Notes under the pieces: generated by a model
Database searches by the model: none
What the model was told of the DNA's origin: nothing
What the model saw: the letters and a program-made list of their open reading frames with translations, nothing else
Translations under genes and position numbers: made by a program
In this document: one piece after another, positions 47,843-57,508 of the stretch
Layout of the letters: each line of letters opens with the position of its first letter
How positions within the stretch are numbered: the first letter of the stretch is position 1
Assembly (NCBI RefSeq): GCF_002727065.1
Contig: NZ_PDVP01000001.1
Span: forward strand, 620,001 to 684,000
DNA from: Zhengella mangrovi
GTDB taxonomy: Bacteria; Pseudomonadota; Alphaproteobacteria; Rhizobiales; Rhizobiaceae
Length of the DNA: 64,000 nt
Reading direction: 5' to 3'

Positions 47843-49005
47843 TTACCACGCGCCTGTTCGCCCGGGGATTCACGCCGGGCATCGTCATCACCCTTGTCCT
47901 GCTGGTCGCCGTCGCCATCCTCGTGCCGGTGCTCAACCTCGCCACCGCGCCGGCGAGCCCCTTCCACGTGCCGACCTACATCGTCGCGCTCACCGGAAAG
48001 TATCTCTGCTACGCCCTCCTGGCACTCGCGCTGGATCTCGTCTGGGGCTTCGCCGGCATCCTGTCGCTCGGCCACGGCGCCTTCTTCGCGCTCGGCGGCT
48101 ATGCCATGGGCATGTATCTCATGCGCCAGATCGGCAGCCGCGGCGTCTACGGCAACCCGGTCCTGCCCGATTTCATGGTCTTCCTGAACTGGAAGGAACT
48201 GCCCTGGTACTGGCTCGGTTTCGACCAGTTCTGGTTCGCCGCCCTGATGGTCGTCCTCGTGCCCGGCGCGCTCGCCTTCGTCTTCGGCTGGTTCGCCTTC
48301 CGCTCGCGCGTCACCGGCGTCTATCTCTCCATCATCACCCAGGCCATGACCTACGCCCTGCTGCTGGCCTTCTTCCGCAACGACATGGGCTTCGGCGGCA
48401 ACAACGGCCTGACCGATTTCAAGGACATTCTCGGCTTCAACGTCCAGGCCGACACAACACGCGCCGCGCTCTTCGCCGCCACCGCGCTCGCGCTGGCGCT
48501 CGGCGTCGCCGTCACCGCGGCCATCGTCGGCTCCCACTTCGGCAAGCTCCTGATCGCCGTGCGCGACGCCGAGCCGCGCACGCGTTTCCTCGGCTACCGG
48601 CCGGAAAACGTGAAGCTCTTCGCCTTCACCGTTTCCGCCGTCATGGCGGGCATCGCCGGCGCGCTCTACGTGCCCCAGGTCGGCATCATCAACCCCGGCG
48701 AATTCGCCCCGGCCAACTCCATCGAGGTGGTCGTCTGGACCGCGGTCGGCGGCCGCGGAACGATCATCGGCCCCATCGTCGGCGCGCTGACCGTCAACGC
48801 CGGCAAGAGCTGGTTCACCGGCGCCCTGCCGGAACTCTGGCTGTTTGCCCTCGGCGGCCTCTTCGTCGCCGTCACGCTGTTCCTGCCGCGCGGCATCGTC
48901 GGCACCATCACCCATGGCTGGTCGGCCCTGAAGGCCCGCCGCGCCAGCACCACGGCCGAGGACGGCACCGACGCATCGCTCGCCCAGCCGGCCGCAGGAG
49001 AATGA
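47839..49005 (+). CDS. urtC: urea ABC transporter permease UrtC
   Basis: 388-residue LivM-type permease with about ten helices; WGFAGILSLGHGAFFALGGY and FRNDMGFGGNNGLTDFKDIL are UrtC hallmarks. ATG overlaps the urtB stop (ATGA). The C-terminal tail is acidic/alanine-rich. Confidence 0.96.
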   Translation: MITTRLFARGFTPGIVITLVLLVAVAILVPVLNLATAPASPFHVPTYIVALTGKYLCYALLALALDLVWGFAGILSLGHGAFFALGGYAMGMYLMRQIGSRGVYGNPVLPDFMVFLNWKELPWYWLGFDQFWFAALMVVLVPGALAFVFGWFAFRSRVTGVYLSIITQAMTYALLLAFFRNDMGFGGNNGLTDFKDILGFNVQADTTRAALFAATALALALGVAVTAAIVGSHFGKLLIAVRDAEPRTRFLGYRPENVKLFAFTVSAVMAGIAGALYVPQVGIINPGEFAPANSIEVVVWTAVGGRGTIIGPIVGALTVNAGKSWFTGALPELWLFALGGLFVAVTLFLPRGIVGTITHGWSALKARRASTTAEDGTDASLAQPAAGE

Positions 49006-49009
49006 CCCC

Positions 49010-49867
49010 ATGGCACCCGACACGCTGACCCGCAACCCCGACGAGCCCGTGGTCCTGCCGCATCCCTACGCGGCCCGCGATCTCCAGCCGGTCGCCGCCG
49101 AACCGGAGAGCGCCGAGACGCAGCGCCGCCGCGAAACCCTGCTCTATCTCGACGGCGTCTCCGTCTCCTTCGACGGCTTCAAGGCCATCAACAACCTTTC
49201 CCTCGTCCTGGAACAGGGCGAGATGCGCGCCATCATCGGCCCCAACGGCGCCGGCAAGACGACCATGATGGACATCATCACCGGCAAGACGCGGCCCGAC
49301 ACGGGCCAGGTCTTCTTTCGCGGCGACATCGACCTGACCAAGCATGACGAGGCCGACATTGCCACCATGGGCATCGGCCGCAAGTTCCAGAAGCCGACCG
49401 TCTTCGAGAGCCACACCGTGGAGGACAATCTCGCCCTCGCGCTGGCCGGCACCCGCTCGGTCGCCGGGACCCTGTTCACCGATCCCGCGAAGAGCGGCGA
49501 GGGCCGCATCGCGGAAATCCTGGAGGTCACCCGCCTGGCTGCCCGCCGCGCCGACCTGGCCGCCAATCTCTCCCACGGCCAGAAGCAGTGGCTGGAGATC
49601 GGCATGCTGCTCGCCCAGGATCCCAAGCTCCTGCTCGTCGACGAGCCTGTCGCCGGTATGACCGACGCGGAGACGGAGGAGACGGCACGCCTGCTCAAGG
49701 ACATTGCCCGCACCCATTCGGTGATCGTCGTCGAGCACGACATGCATTTCGTCCGCGATCTCGGCGTCCGCGTCACCTGCCTGCACGAGGGGTCCGTCCT
49801 GTCGGAAGGCTCGCTCGACCACGTGTCCGCCGATCCACGCGTCATCGAAGTCTACCTGGGGCGCTGA
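49010..49867 (+). CDS. urtD: urea ABC transporter ATP-binding protein UrtD
   Basis: 285 residues: about 45-residue N-terminal extension, Walker A IIGPNGAGKTTMMDIITG, signature ANLSHGQKQWLEIGMLLAQ, Walker B LLLVDEPVAGMTDAE, and VIVVEHDMHFVRDLG. LivG-type. Starts 4 bp after urtC. Confidence 0.97.
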   Translation: MAPDTLTRNPDEPVVLPHPYAARDLQPVAAEPESAETQRRRETLLYLDGVSVSFDGFKAINNLSLVLEQGEMRAIIGPNGAGKTTMMDIITGKTRPDTGQVFFRGDIDLTKHDEADIATMGIGRKFQKPTVFESHTVEDNLALALAGTRSVAGTLFTDPAKSGEGRIAEILEVTRLAARRADLAANLSHGQKQWLEIGMLLAQDPKLLLVDEPVAGMTDAETEETARLLKDIARTHSVIVVEHDMHFVRDLGVRVTCLHEGSVLSEGSLDHVSADPRVIEVYLGR

Positions 49868-49869
49868 TC

Positions 49870-50565
49870 ATGTTGACAGTCACCAACGCATCCCTTCACT
49901 ACGGCGCGGCCCAGGCCCTGCGCGGCGTGTCGATCGAGGTGAAACCGGCCCGCATCACCTGCGTGCTCGGCCGCAACGGCGTCGGCAAGACGTCGCTCAT
50001 GCGCGCCATCGTCGGCCATCACCGCCTGACATCCGGCGAGATCGCGCTGGACGGCACGGTGTTCGGCCGCGCACCTGCCTACGATCGCGCCCGCGCCGGA
50101 ATCGGCTTCGTGCCGCAGGGCCGCGAGGTGTTCCCGCTGCTCACCGTCCGCGAGAACCTCGAGACCGGCTTTGCCCCGGTCAAGCGCAAGGACCGCTCCG
50201 TTCCCGACTATGTCTTCGAGCTCTTCCCGGTTCTCAAGGACATGCTGAACCGGCGCGGCGGCGACCTGTCCGGCGGCCAGCAGCAGCAGCTTGCCATCGG
50301 CCGTGCGCTGGTCACGCGCCCGCGCGTTCTCGTCCTCGACGAACCGACCGAGGGCATCCAGCCCTCCATCATCAAGGACATCGGCCGCGCCATCCGCTTC
50401 CTGCGCGATACCCAGGGCATCGCCGTGCTGCTGGTGGAGCAATACCTGGAATTCTGCCGCGAACTGGCCGACGACGTCTATATCATGGACCGCGGCGAGG
50501 TCGTCCATTCCGGCGACGCGCCGTCGCTCGACCGCCCGGACGTGCGGGCGCACCTAACCGTGTAG
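49870..50565 (+). CDS. urtE: urea ABC transporter ATP-binding protein UrtE
   Basis: 231 residues, LivF-type: Walker A VLGRNGVGKTSLMRAIVG, FVPQGREVFPLLTVRENL, signature LSGGQQQQLAIGRALV, Walker B VLVLDEPTEGIQPSII, LLVEQYLEFCREL. Starts 2 bp after urtD. Ends the operon, convergent with an Rrf2 regulator 18 bp away. Confidence 0.97.
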   Translation: MLTVTNASLHYGAAQALRGVSIEVKPARITCVLGRNGVGKTSLMRAIVGHHRLTSGEIALDGTVFGRAPAYDRARAGIGFVPQGREVFPLLTVRENLETGFAPVKRKDRSVPDYVFELFPVLKDMLNRRGGDLSGGQQQQLAIGRALVTRPRVLVLDEPTEGIQPSIIKDIGRAIRFLRDTQGIAVLLVEQYLEFCRELADDVYIMDRGEVVHSGDAPSLDRPDVRAHLTV

Positions 50566-50583
50566 CAAGGACCCGCCGGCCGC

Positions 50584-51069
50584 TCAGGCGTGCATCGGCT
50601 GGCCGCAGAAGGCACGCGCCGCCTGCGGCGCGGCGCCAGGCAGGCGCAGCAGGTGTTCCAGCGCCACGTTGCCCTCGGTGAGGTCGGCCAGCGACATGGC
50701 GTCGAGCGTCTCGTAGAAGGACTCGACCGCCTTGGAAAGCGCCGGCCGCAGCCAGCAATGCGCGGTCAGCGGGCAGTGGTTTTCCGAACCGGAGAAGCAT
50801 TCCGCGAACGGCAGTTCGCTCTCGAATACCCGGAACACCGAGCCGACGTTGATTTCCTCGGCCGGCCGGGCAAGCTGCATGCCACCGTTGCGGCCGCGCA
50901 CCGCGTGGATGAACCCGTGCTGGCCCAGCAGACGGATCACCTGCGCCAGGTGGTTTTCAGAAGCGTTGCAGGCTTCCGCGATCTCCACCTTGCGCACCGT
51001 GCAGCCATTGTTGACGGCGCAGAACATCAGGGTCCGCATGGCGAGGTTCGTTCGTGTCGTCAGCCGCAT
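50584..51069 (-). CDS. Rrf2 family transcriptional regulator (NsrR-like)
   Basis: 161 residues. Winged helix near the N-terminus (VRKVEIAEACNASENHLAQV, GFIHAVRGRNGGMQLARP) and a cysteine cluster ECFSGSENHCPLTAHCW, spacing C-x7-C-x5-C, as in Fe-S NsrR proteins that sense nitric oxide. ATG at 51069 (MRLTTRTNLAMR) is the family start. Its upstream region has its own palindrome and an FNR-like box, so autoregulation and NO/oxygen control are likely. Confidence 0.9.
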   Translation of the reverse strand: MRLTTRTNLAMRTLMFCAVNNGCTVRKVEIAEACNASENHLAQVIRLLGQHGFIHAVRGRNGGMQLARPAEEINVGSVFRVFESELPFAECFSGSENHCPLTAHCWLRPALSKAVESFYETLDAMSLADLTEGNVALEHLLRLPGAAPQAARAFCGQPMHA

Positions 51070-51092
51070 GGCGCGCCTTCCCGTCAAAATCA

Positions 51093-51107
51093 TTCATCCA
51101 GGATGAA
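51093..51107 (-). promoter_or_regulatory. palindrome at the Rrf2 regulator promoter
   Basis: TTCATCC-A-GGATGAA, perfect 7-1-7 inverted repeat, 24 bp upstream of the start codon. Likely autoregulatory operator. Confidence 0.65.
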
Positions 51108-51135
51108 CTTTTAGAGCGGCGCGAACCTATACGCC

Positions 51136-51149
51136 TTGATCGAGATCAT
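51136..51149. promoter_or_regulatory. FNR/FixK-like box upstream of the Rrf2 regulator
   Basis: TTGAT-CGAG-ATCAT, one mismatch from the TTGAT-N4-ATCAA consensus. Confidence 0.5.
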
Positions 51150-51168
51150 ATGTCGCAGTTTGCGACAT
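51150..51168. promoter_or_regulatory. palindrome ATGTCGCA / TGCGACAT
   Basis: Perfect 8-bp arms with a GTT spacer, directly abutting the FNR-like box. Protein unknown. Confidence 0.6.
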
Positions 51169-51311
51169 GAAGGCGCGCATTTTCGCTGCCGCGCCGGGTT
51201 TTTCACGCCGCCTGATCAATCGCGGGCCACCATCTCTGGTCTCTCCGGTGGTCGTCCATGGTCCGGCAAATCGATGCCGTCGGCGTTGGGCGCAAGCCCT
51301 TCTTCCTTTCG

Positions 51312-51342
51312 TCATCCCCGGAGCTTGTCGCGGGGGCCCGGC
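51312..51342 (+). repeat. extragenic CGTCATCCCCGG...TTGTCGCGG element
   Basis: Starts CGTCATCCCCGGAGCTTGTC and runs on with GCGGGGGCCC. The inverse of the same element occurs at the start of both 111-bp repeats (51858, 52089). Similar short palindromes are scattered in many alphaproteobacterial genomes. Confidence 0.6.
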
Positions 51343-51436
51343 CTTTCAAATCCTGTCGATCGAATGCCTTGACGGCGCGCGCCATCGCCGCCACGCCCGG
51401 TTTTTCATCCCGTCTGGCTTTTTGAAGGCTTCTTGC

Positions 51437-51472
51437 CTGCCGATCGCACGTGTTCACGCGCAAGATCGGCAG
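51437..51472. repeat. inverted repeat CTGCCGATC / GATCGGCAG
   Basis: Perfect 9-bp arms with an 18-nt loop in non-coding DNA. No downstream gene to terminate or regulate on either side nearby. Confidence 0.55.
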
Positions 51473-51857
51473 CAGACAAACTGCACGAGGGCGGGGCCCC
51501 GGCGTCGCCGGAGCGCATGCCTTATCGTGTGCAAGGCCTCCGGGGCCCCGCGCGGAGATTTGATGTCGCAGGCCGGGCATCACCGGCACACCCGCCCGCC
51601 TGCGCCTCTTCGGATCGCGCCGCCACCTCCGGACTTGTGTCCTGCCGAGGGGCCTGTGGCATGATCCGGGCTTCGGGCAGATCACTTCCGCCCTTGCCGC
51701 AAGCCGGGCCCGTTCGGGACGCAATGCCCGGACCCCGCCGCTCCGCTTCCGCCGCGCCGGCCCGCGTGGCGAACCCGCGGCCCGTCGTCTGCGCGACAGT
51801 GGGGCAAGGATAGGGACGCCACGAACGGGAGTGGACAGAAAGCGGACGGATTATTTT

Positions 51858-51968
51858 GCCTGGGTTCCGCGACAAGACCGGGGATGACGATGCGGAGTTC
51901 TGCGCCGCCGCCCACCTCCTCCTCGATGGGGGAGGTCGACAGCCGAAGGCTGGCGGGAGGGGGTGAAC
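51858..51968 (+). repeat. 111-bp duplicated repeat, copy 1
   Basis: Begins GCCTGGGTTCCGCGACAAG and ends GGGAGGGGGTGAAC; reproduced at 52089 with no difference noticed over the aligned length. Contains internal GGGGAGG / CCTCC complementarity, so it can fold. Confidence 0.85.
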
Positions 51969-52088
51969 CAGGCTCTTGCTCCCCCACCCCGCTCGCTTTG
52001 CTCGCGACCCTTCCCGCATCGGGGGAGGGTGAGTTGCGTGTACGGCAGCAGTTGTTCTGCATCGTTGCTGCCTGGCCCCCCGTTTCCG

Positions 52089-52199
52089 GCCTGGGTTCCG
52101 CGACAAGACCGGGGATGACGATGCGGAGTTCTGCGCCGCCGCCCACCTCCTCCTCGATGGGGGAGGTCGACAGCCGAAGGCTGGCGGGAGGGGGTGAAC
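52089..52199 (+). repeat. 111-bp duplicated repeat, copy 2
   Basis: Copy of 51858-51968 at a 231-bp offset. The stretches after each copy also share a CCCGCATC...GGGGAGGGTGA piece, so the duplicated unit is probably longer but decayed. Confidence 0.85.
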
Positions 52200-52307
52200 G
52201 ACGCTTTCATGCCCGCAACCCGTCCCGCATCCGGGGAGGGTGAATTGCGCACACGGCGATGGCCGCTCCGAAGCGGTCGGTTCGGAAGAGGCGGGCGCTG
52301 CCGCCGC

Positions 52308-54119
52308 TCAGTTGTCGCCCATCTTGAGGGCCTGGATGAACGCCTCTTGCGGGATCTCCACCCGCCCGAACTGGCGCATCTTCTTCTTGCCCTCTTTCTG
52401 CTTCTCCAGCAGCTTGCGCTTGCGCGTGGCGTCGCCGCCGTAGCACTTGGCGGTCACGTCCTTGCGCATGGCCGAGATGGTCTCGCGCGCGATCACCTTC
52501 CCGCCGATGGCCGCCTGCACCGGGATCTTGAACAGGTGGCGGGGGATCAGTTCCTTCAGCTTTTCGCACATGGCGCGCCCGCGCCGGTCGGCCTGGCTGC
52601 GGTGCACCAGCATGGAGAGCGCGTCCACCGGCTCGTCATTGACGAGGATGGACATCTTCACCAGGTCGCCCTCGCGATAGTCCTTGAGCTGGTAGTCGAA
52701 GCTGGCATAGCCCTTGGAGATCGACTTCAGCCGGTCGTAGAAATCGAACACCACCTCGTTGAGCGGCAGGTCGTAGGTGACCATGGCGCGCTTGCCGACA
52801 TAGTTGAGGTCGATCTGCACGCCGCGCCGCTCCTGGCACAGCTTCAGGATCGAGCCGAGATAATCGTCCGGCGTCAGGATGGTGGCGCGGATCCACGGCT
52901 CCTCGACGGAGCCGATCTTCACCGTGTCGGGCATGTCGGCCGGGTTGTGCAGTTCCATCACCGAGCCGTCGGTCATGTTCAGGTGGTAGACCACCGACGG
53001 CGCGGTGGCGATCAGGTCGAGGTTGAACTCGCGCTCCAGCCGCTCCTGAATGATCTCCAGGTGCAGCAGGCCAAGGAAGCCGCAGCGGAAGCCGAAGCCG
53101 AGCGCCGCCGATGTCTCCATCTCGAACGAGAACGAGGCGTCGTTGAGCCGGAGCTTGCCCATGGCCGCGCGCAGGTCCTCGAAGTCGGCCGCATCGACCG
53201 GGAACAGGCCGCAGAAAACCACCGGCTGGGCCGGTTTGAAGCCCGGCAGCGGCTTTGCGCAGGGCTTCTTGTCCTCGGTGATCGTGTCGCCGACGCGCGT
53301 GTCGGCCACTTCCTTGATCGAGGCGGTGATGAAGCCGATCTCGCCGGGGCCGAGACTGTCCACCATCACCATCTTCGGCGTCATCACGCCGACGCGCTCG
53401 ACCGGGTACCGGGCGTCCGTGCCCATCATGCGGATGGTCTGGCCCTTTTTCAGCACGCCGTCGATGATGCGCACCAGCACGATCACGCCGAGGTAGGAAT
53501 CGTACCAGCTGTCCACGAGCATCGCTTTCAGCGGCTTGTCGCGCTCGCCTTCCTTGGGCGGCGGCAGCTTGGTGACGATGGCCTCCAGCACCGTGTCGAC
53601 GCCGAGACCCGTCTTTGCCGAGATCATGCAGGCATCCGAGGCGTCCAGCCCGATCACGTCCTCGATCTGCGCCTTGATGCGTTCCGGCTCGGCCGCCGGC
53701 AGGTCGATCTTGTTGAGAACGGTGACGATCTCGTGGTCGTTGTCGAGCGCCTGGTAGACGTTGGCCAGCGTCTGCGCCTCCACGCCCTGCGAGGCGTCGA
53801 CGACCAGCAGCGAGCCTTCGCAGGCCGCGAGGCTGCGCGACACCTCGTAGGCGAAGTCCACGTGCCCGGGCGTGTCGATCAGGTTGAGCACGTAGTGCTC
53901 GCCGTCCTTGGCGTCATATTCCAGCCGGACGGTGTTGGCCTTGATCGTGATGCCGCGTTCGCGCTCGATGTCCATGGCGTCGAGGATCTGCTCCTTCATC
54001 TCCCGGTCCTCGATGGACCCGGTCATCTGGATCAGCCTGTCGGCAAGCGTCGACTTTCCATGGTCGATGTGGGCGACGATGGAGAAGTTGCGGATATGGG
54101 AGCGTGGCGTATCGGTCAT
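52308..54119 (-). CDS. lepA: elongation factor 4 (LepA, back-translocating GTPase)
   Basis: 603-residue ribosomal GTPase. G1 [17 protein letters not shown], switch [16 protein letters not shown]3 [17 protein letters not shown]4 [13 protein letters not shown], then domains II, III, V and the LepA-specific C-terminal domain ending with KMGDN. ATG at 54119 ([14 protein letters not shown]) is chosen over a longer frame. Monocistronic, divergent from the exporter operon. Confidence 0.98.
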   Translation of the reverse strand: MTDTPRSHIRNFSIVAHIDHGKSTLADRLIQMTGSIEDREMKEQILDAMDIERERGITIKANTVRLEYDAKDGEHYVLNLIDTPGHVDFAYEVSRSLAACEGSLLVVDASQGVEAQTLANVYQALDNDHEIVTVLNKIDLPAAEPERIKAQIEDVIGLDASDACMISAKTGLGVDTVLEAIVTKLPPPKEGERDKPLKAMLVDSWYDSYLGVIVLVRIIDGVLKKGQTIRMMGTDARYPVERVGVMTPKMVMVDSLGPGEIGFITASIKEVADTRVGDTITEDKKPCAKPLPGFKPAQPVVFCGLFPVDAADFEDLRAAMGKLRLNDASFSFEMETSAALGFGFRCGFLGLLHLEIIQERLEREFNLDLIATAPSVVYHLNMTDGSVMELHNPADMPDTVKIGSVEEPWIRATILTPDDYLGSILKLCQERRGVQIDLNYVGKRAMVTYDLPLNEVVFDFYDRLKSISKGYASFDYQLKDYREGDLVKMSILVNDEPVDALSMLVHRSQADRRGRAMCEKLKELIPRHLFKIPVQAAIGGKVIARETISAMRKDVTAKCYGGDATRKRKLLEKQKEGKKKMRQFGRVEIPQEAFIQALKMGDN

Positions 54120-54304
54120 GCTCGCGCATTTACCATGGGGCCAAGGAAACGCAAGCGCCAAGCGCGGAAGGCAGCCCTTCTGTTTCAGCGCTCGCCATGC
54201 CGGAAAAGATGACTTAGCGTTGTTGCATTCCTTGATAAGCGTCAAGGCGCGGACATGCATTTCGGTCAATGTGCCGGGAACACGAGCATGGGGATATCGG
54301 ACAA

Positions 54305-55555
54305 ATGCCGAGCACTGCGGAAATCGAGGCCCTGGGCAAAAGGAAAAACCGGCGCTGGCCTGGCTGGCTGGCCGCCATCGTCGTCATTGCCGCGGCCGGC
54401 GGCGGCTGGTGGTACTGGCAGGCCCAATCCGGCGGCCAGGTTGCCACCTATGAAACCACGCCGGCGGCCGTGAAGGACATCACCGTCAAGGTGACCGCCA
54501 CGGGCACGATCGAGCCGATCCGCCAGGTCGACATCTCGTCGGAACTGTCGGGGACGGTCCGCTCGGTGGAATCCGACTTCAACGACGTGGTCAAGAAGGG
54601 CCAGGTGCTGGCCACGCTCGACACCGACAAGCTGGAAGCCAACGTCGAATCCGCCCGTGCCCAGGTGTCGGCCCGCCAGGCCGCGCTGGAAGAGGCGAAG
54701 GTGACGGTGGACGAACGCCGCGAGGCCTATGAACGGGCGGTGCGGCTCAACGAGCGCGGCATCGCCTCGTCGGAGAACCTGCTTACCGCCAAGGCCGCAT
54801 GGCAGCGCGCCGACGCGGCCATCAAGACCGCCGAGGCCAATATCCGCGTCGCCCAGGCCGACCTGAAGCTGCAGGAGACCAACCTCGCCAAGGCCTGCAT
54901 CTGCGCCCCGATCGACGGCATCGTGCTGAAGCGCTCGGTCGAGCCGGGCCAGATCGTCGCCGCCACGCTGCAGGCGCCGGTCCTGTTCACGCTGGCCGAG
55001 AACCTGACCGCCATGGAACTGACCGTCGCCATCGACGAGGCCGACATCGGCCAGGTGGTGATCGGCAATGACGCGACCTTCACGGTCGAGGCCTACCAGG
55101 ACCGCACCTTCAAGGCGGCCATCACCGGCCTGCGCTTCGCGCCGGAGACGGTCGAGGGCGTCGTCACCTACCAGGCGATCCTCGATGTCGACAATTCCGA
55201 CCTGCTGCTGCGCCCGGGCATGACCGCGACGGCCGAGATCACGGTGGACGAGAAGGCGGGCGTGCTCACCGTGCCGAACACGGCGCTGCGCTTTTCGCCG
55301 CCGGTGCGGACGGAACGCTCCGGCGGCTCCGGCCTGCTCGGCATGATCCTGCCGCGCCGGTCGCATGACGGCAACCGCCGGCCAGCCGTTGCGCTCGACG
55401 CCGACGGCATGCGCCCGCTCTGGGTCCTGAAGGACGGCCAGCCGCAGGAGGTCGCCGTCAGGACCGGCGCCACCGATGGCATCGTCACCGAGATCGTGGC
55501 TGGCGATCTGAAGCCGGGCGACCCGGTGATCACGGACGTGAGAACGGCGCGATGA
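54305..55555 (+). CDS. efflux periplasmic adaptor subunit (MacA/HlyD-like)
   Basis: 416 residues: N-terminal membrane anchor ([21 protein letters not shown]), barrel-sandwich lipoyl half [20 protein letters not shown], coiled-coil hairpin (about residues 95-180), second lipoyl half [20 protein letters not shown], beta-barrel and membrane-proximal domain. ATG at 54305 chosen. Stop overlaps the ABC ATPase start. Forms a tripartite exporter with the two following genes and an outer-membrane channel not encoded here. Confidence 0.92.
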   Translation: MPSTAEIEALGKRKNRRWPGWLAAIVVIAAAGGGWWYWQAQSGGQVATYETTPAAVKDITVKVTATGTIEPIRQVDISSELSGTVRSVESDFNDVVKKGQVLATLDTDKLEANVESARAQVSARQAALEEAKVTVDERREAYERAVRLNERGIASSENLLTAKAAWQRADAAIKTAEANIRVAQADLKLQETNLAKACICAPIDGIVLKRSVEPGQIVAATLQAPVLFTLAENLTAMELTVAIDEADIGQVVIGNDATFTVEAYQDRTFKAAITGLRFAPETVEGVVTYQAILDVDNSDLLLRPGMTATAEITVDEKAGVLTVPNTALRFSPPVRTERSGGSGLLGMILPRRSHDGNRRPAVALDADGMRPLWVLKDGQPQEVAVRTGATDGIVTEIVAGDLKPGDPVITDVRTAR

Positions 55556-56310
55556 TGCAGGACACGCAGCAGCCGGAGGCGCCGCCGCTGATCTCGTTCC
55601 GCGGCATCACCCGGGTTTACGGCGAGGGCGAAGGAATGGTGCGCGCCCTGCGCGGCATCGATCTCGACATCGCGCGCGGCGAATTCGTCGCCATCATGGG
55701 ACCGTCCGGGTCCGGCAAGTCCACCGCCATGAACATCCTCGGCTGCCTCGACAAGCCGACGGAGGGCAAGTACCTCTTCGCCGGGGCCGACGTGGCGCAG
55801 TTCGACCGCCACCAGCGCGCGCTTCTCCGCCGCGACTATCTCGGCTTCGTCTTCCAGCGCTACAACCTGCTGGCCCGCACGAAGGCGATCGACAACGTCC
55901 TCCTGCCGCTGATCTACAAGGGCATTGCGCGCACCGAGCGCCGCGCCCGTGCCGCCGCCATGCTGGAAAAGGTCGGCCTCGGCGGGCGCATGGACCGCGA
56001 GCCTTCCAAGCTGTCGGGCGGCGAGCAGCAGCGCGTCGCCATCGCCCGGGCCATCGTCACGCAGCCCGAAGTGCTTCTCGCCGACGAGCCGACCGGCAAC
56101 CTCGACACCGCCCGCTCGGTCGAAATCATGGAACTGATCACCCGGCTCAACCGCGACGAGGGCCTCACCGTCATCATGGTGACCCACGAACCCGACATGG
56201 CCCGTTACGCGGATCGCGTCGTCCTGTTCGTCGATGGCAAGATCGAGAGCGACAGCACGCGCCCGGCGGCCGAGCGCATTCGCCTGAAGGAGACGGCCGA
56301 TGTTTCGTGA
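55552..56310 (+). CDS. MacB-type ABC transporter ATP-binding protein (stand-alone)
   Basis: 252 residues: Walker A IMGPSGSGKSTAMNILGCLD, Q-loop GFVFQRYNLL, signature KLSGGEQQRVAIARAIV, Walker B VLLADEPTGNLDT, H-loop MVTHEPD. LolD/MacB class. Overlaps both neighbours (4 bp and 11 bp), so tightly coupled with the adaptor and permease. Confidence 0.95.
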   Translation: MMQDTQQPEAPPLISFRGITRVYGEGEGMVRALRGIDLDIARGEFVAIMGPSGSGKSTAMNILGCLDKPTEGKYLFAGADVAQFDRHQRALLRRDYLGFVFQRYNLLARTKAIDNVLLPLIYKGIARTERRARAAAMLEKVGLGGRMDREPSKLSGGEQQRVAIARAIVTQPEVLLADEPTGNLDTARSVEIMELITRLNRDEGLTVIMVTHEPDMARYADRVVLFVDGKIESDSTRPAAERIRLKETADVS

Positions 56311-57508
56311 AACGCTGCTCCAGGCCCTGGCGGCCATCCTGCGCAACGCGCTGCGTTCCTTCCTCACCGTGCTGGGCGTCATCATCGGCGTGGCGGCCGT
56401 CATCGCCATGGTCACCATCGGCCGCGGCTCCACGGTGCAGATCGAATCCGACGTTTCCAAGCTCGGCACCAACCTTCTCATGGTCCGCCCCGGCCTGCGC
56501 CGCGGTCCGGCGGGATCGGGACGCCCGGCGACGCCCTTCACCACCCGCGATGTCGAGGCGATCCGGACCCAGGTTGCAGGCGTCGAGACCGTGGCGCCGA
56601 TGAATGTCCAGGCCATGACCATCGTCAGCGGCAACGAGAATTACACCGGCGAGGTGACCGGTACCGACAATTCCTTCTTCGCTGCCCGCGACTGGAAGCT
56701 TGCCGAGGGGCGTGAATTCTTCGAAAGCGAGATCCGCTCCGGTGCTGCCGTCTGCATCCTCGGCGAGACCGTGCGCAAGGAGATCTTCGGCTCCGGCAAC
56801 CCGATGGGCGAGAAGATCCGCATCGAGCAGATCTCCTGTCGCGTCATCGGGCTGCTGACGGAAAAGGGCGCCTCCGCCTACGGTTCCGACCAGGATGACG
56901 TCGTGCTCATGCCGGCCCGTACCTTCATGCGCCGCGTGTCCGGCAAGCAGGAAGTGCGGATGATCTACGTCGGCGTGAAGCAGGGGGTCTCCACCGCACG
57001 CGTCCAGTCGGCCATCGAGACGCTCCTGCGCGAACGGCGCCGTATCCGGCCCGGCGACGAGGATGACTTCCGCATCCGCGACACCAAGGAAATCACCTCC
57101 ATGCTGACCGGCGTGACCGGCGTGATGACCGGGCTGCTCTCCGCTGTCGCGGCCGTCAGCCTGCTGGTCGGCGGCATCGGCATCATGAACATCATGCTCG
57201 TCAGCGTCACCGAGCGCACCCGCGAGATCGGCATCCGGCTGGCCATCGGCGCCACCGAGACGCAGGTGCTGATGCAGTTCCTCGTCGAGGCCGTGGTGCT
57301 GTCGCTGATCGGCGGCCTGATCGGCATCGGCTTCGGCCTGGGTCTCGGTTATGTCGGTGCCATCTTCATGAAAGTGCCCTTCGCGCCGGACTGGTCCGTC
57401 GCCGTGCTCGCCTTCGTCTTTTCCGCTTTCATCGGCATCATCTTCGGCTATTTCCCGGCCCGGCGCGCCGCCCGGCTGGACCCGATCGAGGCCCTCCACC
57501 ATGAATGA
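56300..57508 (+). CDS. MacB-type ABC transporter permease (FtsX-like)
   Basis: 402 residues: one N-terminal helix (RSFLTVLGVIIGVAAVIAMV), a large periplasmic domain, and three C-terminal helices with GGIGIMNIMLVSVTERTREIG, the MacB/FtsX signature. No fused ATPase: the MacB function is split over two genes. Overlaps the small exported gene downstream by 8 bp. Confidence 0.95.
   Translation: MFRETLLQALAAILRNALRSFLTVLGVIIGVAAVIAMVTIGRGSTVQIESDVSKLGTNLLMVRPGLRRGPAGSGRPATPFTTRDVEAIRTQVAGVETVAPMNVQAMTIVSGNENYTGEVTGTDNSFFAARDWKLAEGREFFESEIRSGAAVCILGETVRKEIFGSGNPMGEKIRIEQISCRVIGLLTEKGASAYGSDQDDVVLMPARTFMRRVSGKQEVRMIYVGVKQGVSTARVQSAIETLLRERRRIRPGDEDDFRIRDTKEITSMLTGVTGVMTGLLSAVAAVSLLVGGIGIMNIMLVSVTERTREIGIRLAIGATETQVLMQFLVEAVVLSLIGGLIGIGFGLGLGYVGAIFMKVPFAPDWSVAVLAFVFSAFIGIIFGYFPARRAARLDPIEALHHE

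Larger units (their letters stand above)
51169..52307. other. 1.1-kb non-coding, repeat-rich region
   Basis: No credible gene: the open frames here have Arg/Pro/Ala-rich, repeat-derived translations and no RBS. It holds palindromic elements, a CGTCATCCCCGG-type element in three copies and a 111-bp duplication, listed separately. Confidence 0.7.

Noticed and set aside
51203-51724. 173-codon minus frame in the non-coding island
   Set aside because: Translation is built from extragenic-palindrome sequence, Arg/Pro-rich, no RBS and no family.
52194-54212. 672-codon plus frame opposite lepA
   Set aside because: Antisense shadow; starts inside the 111-bp repeat.
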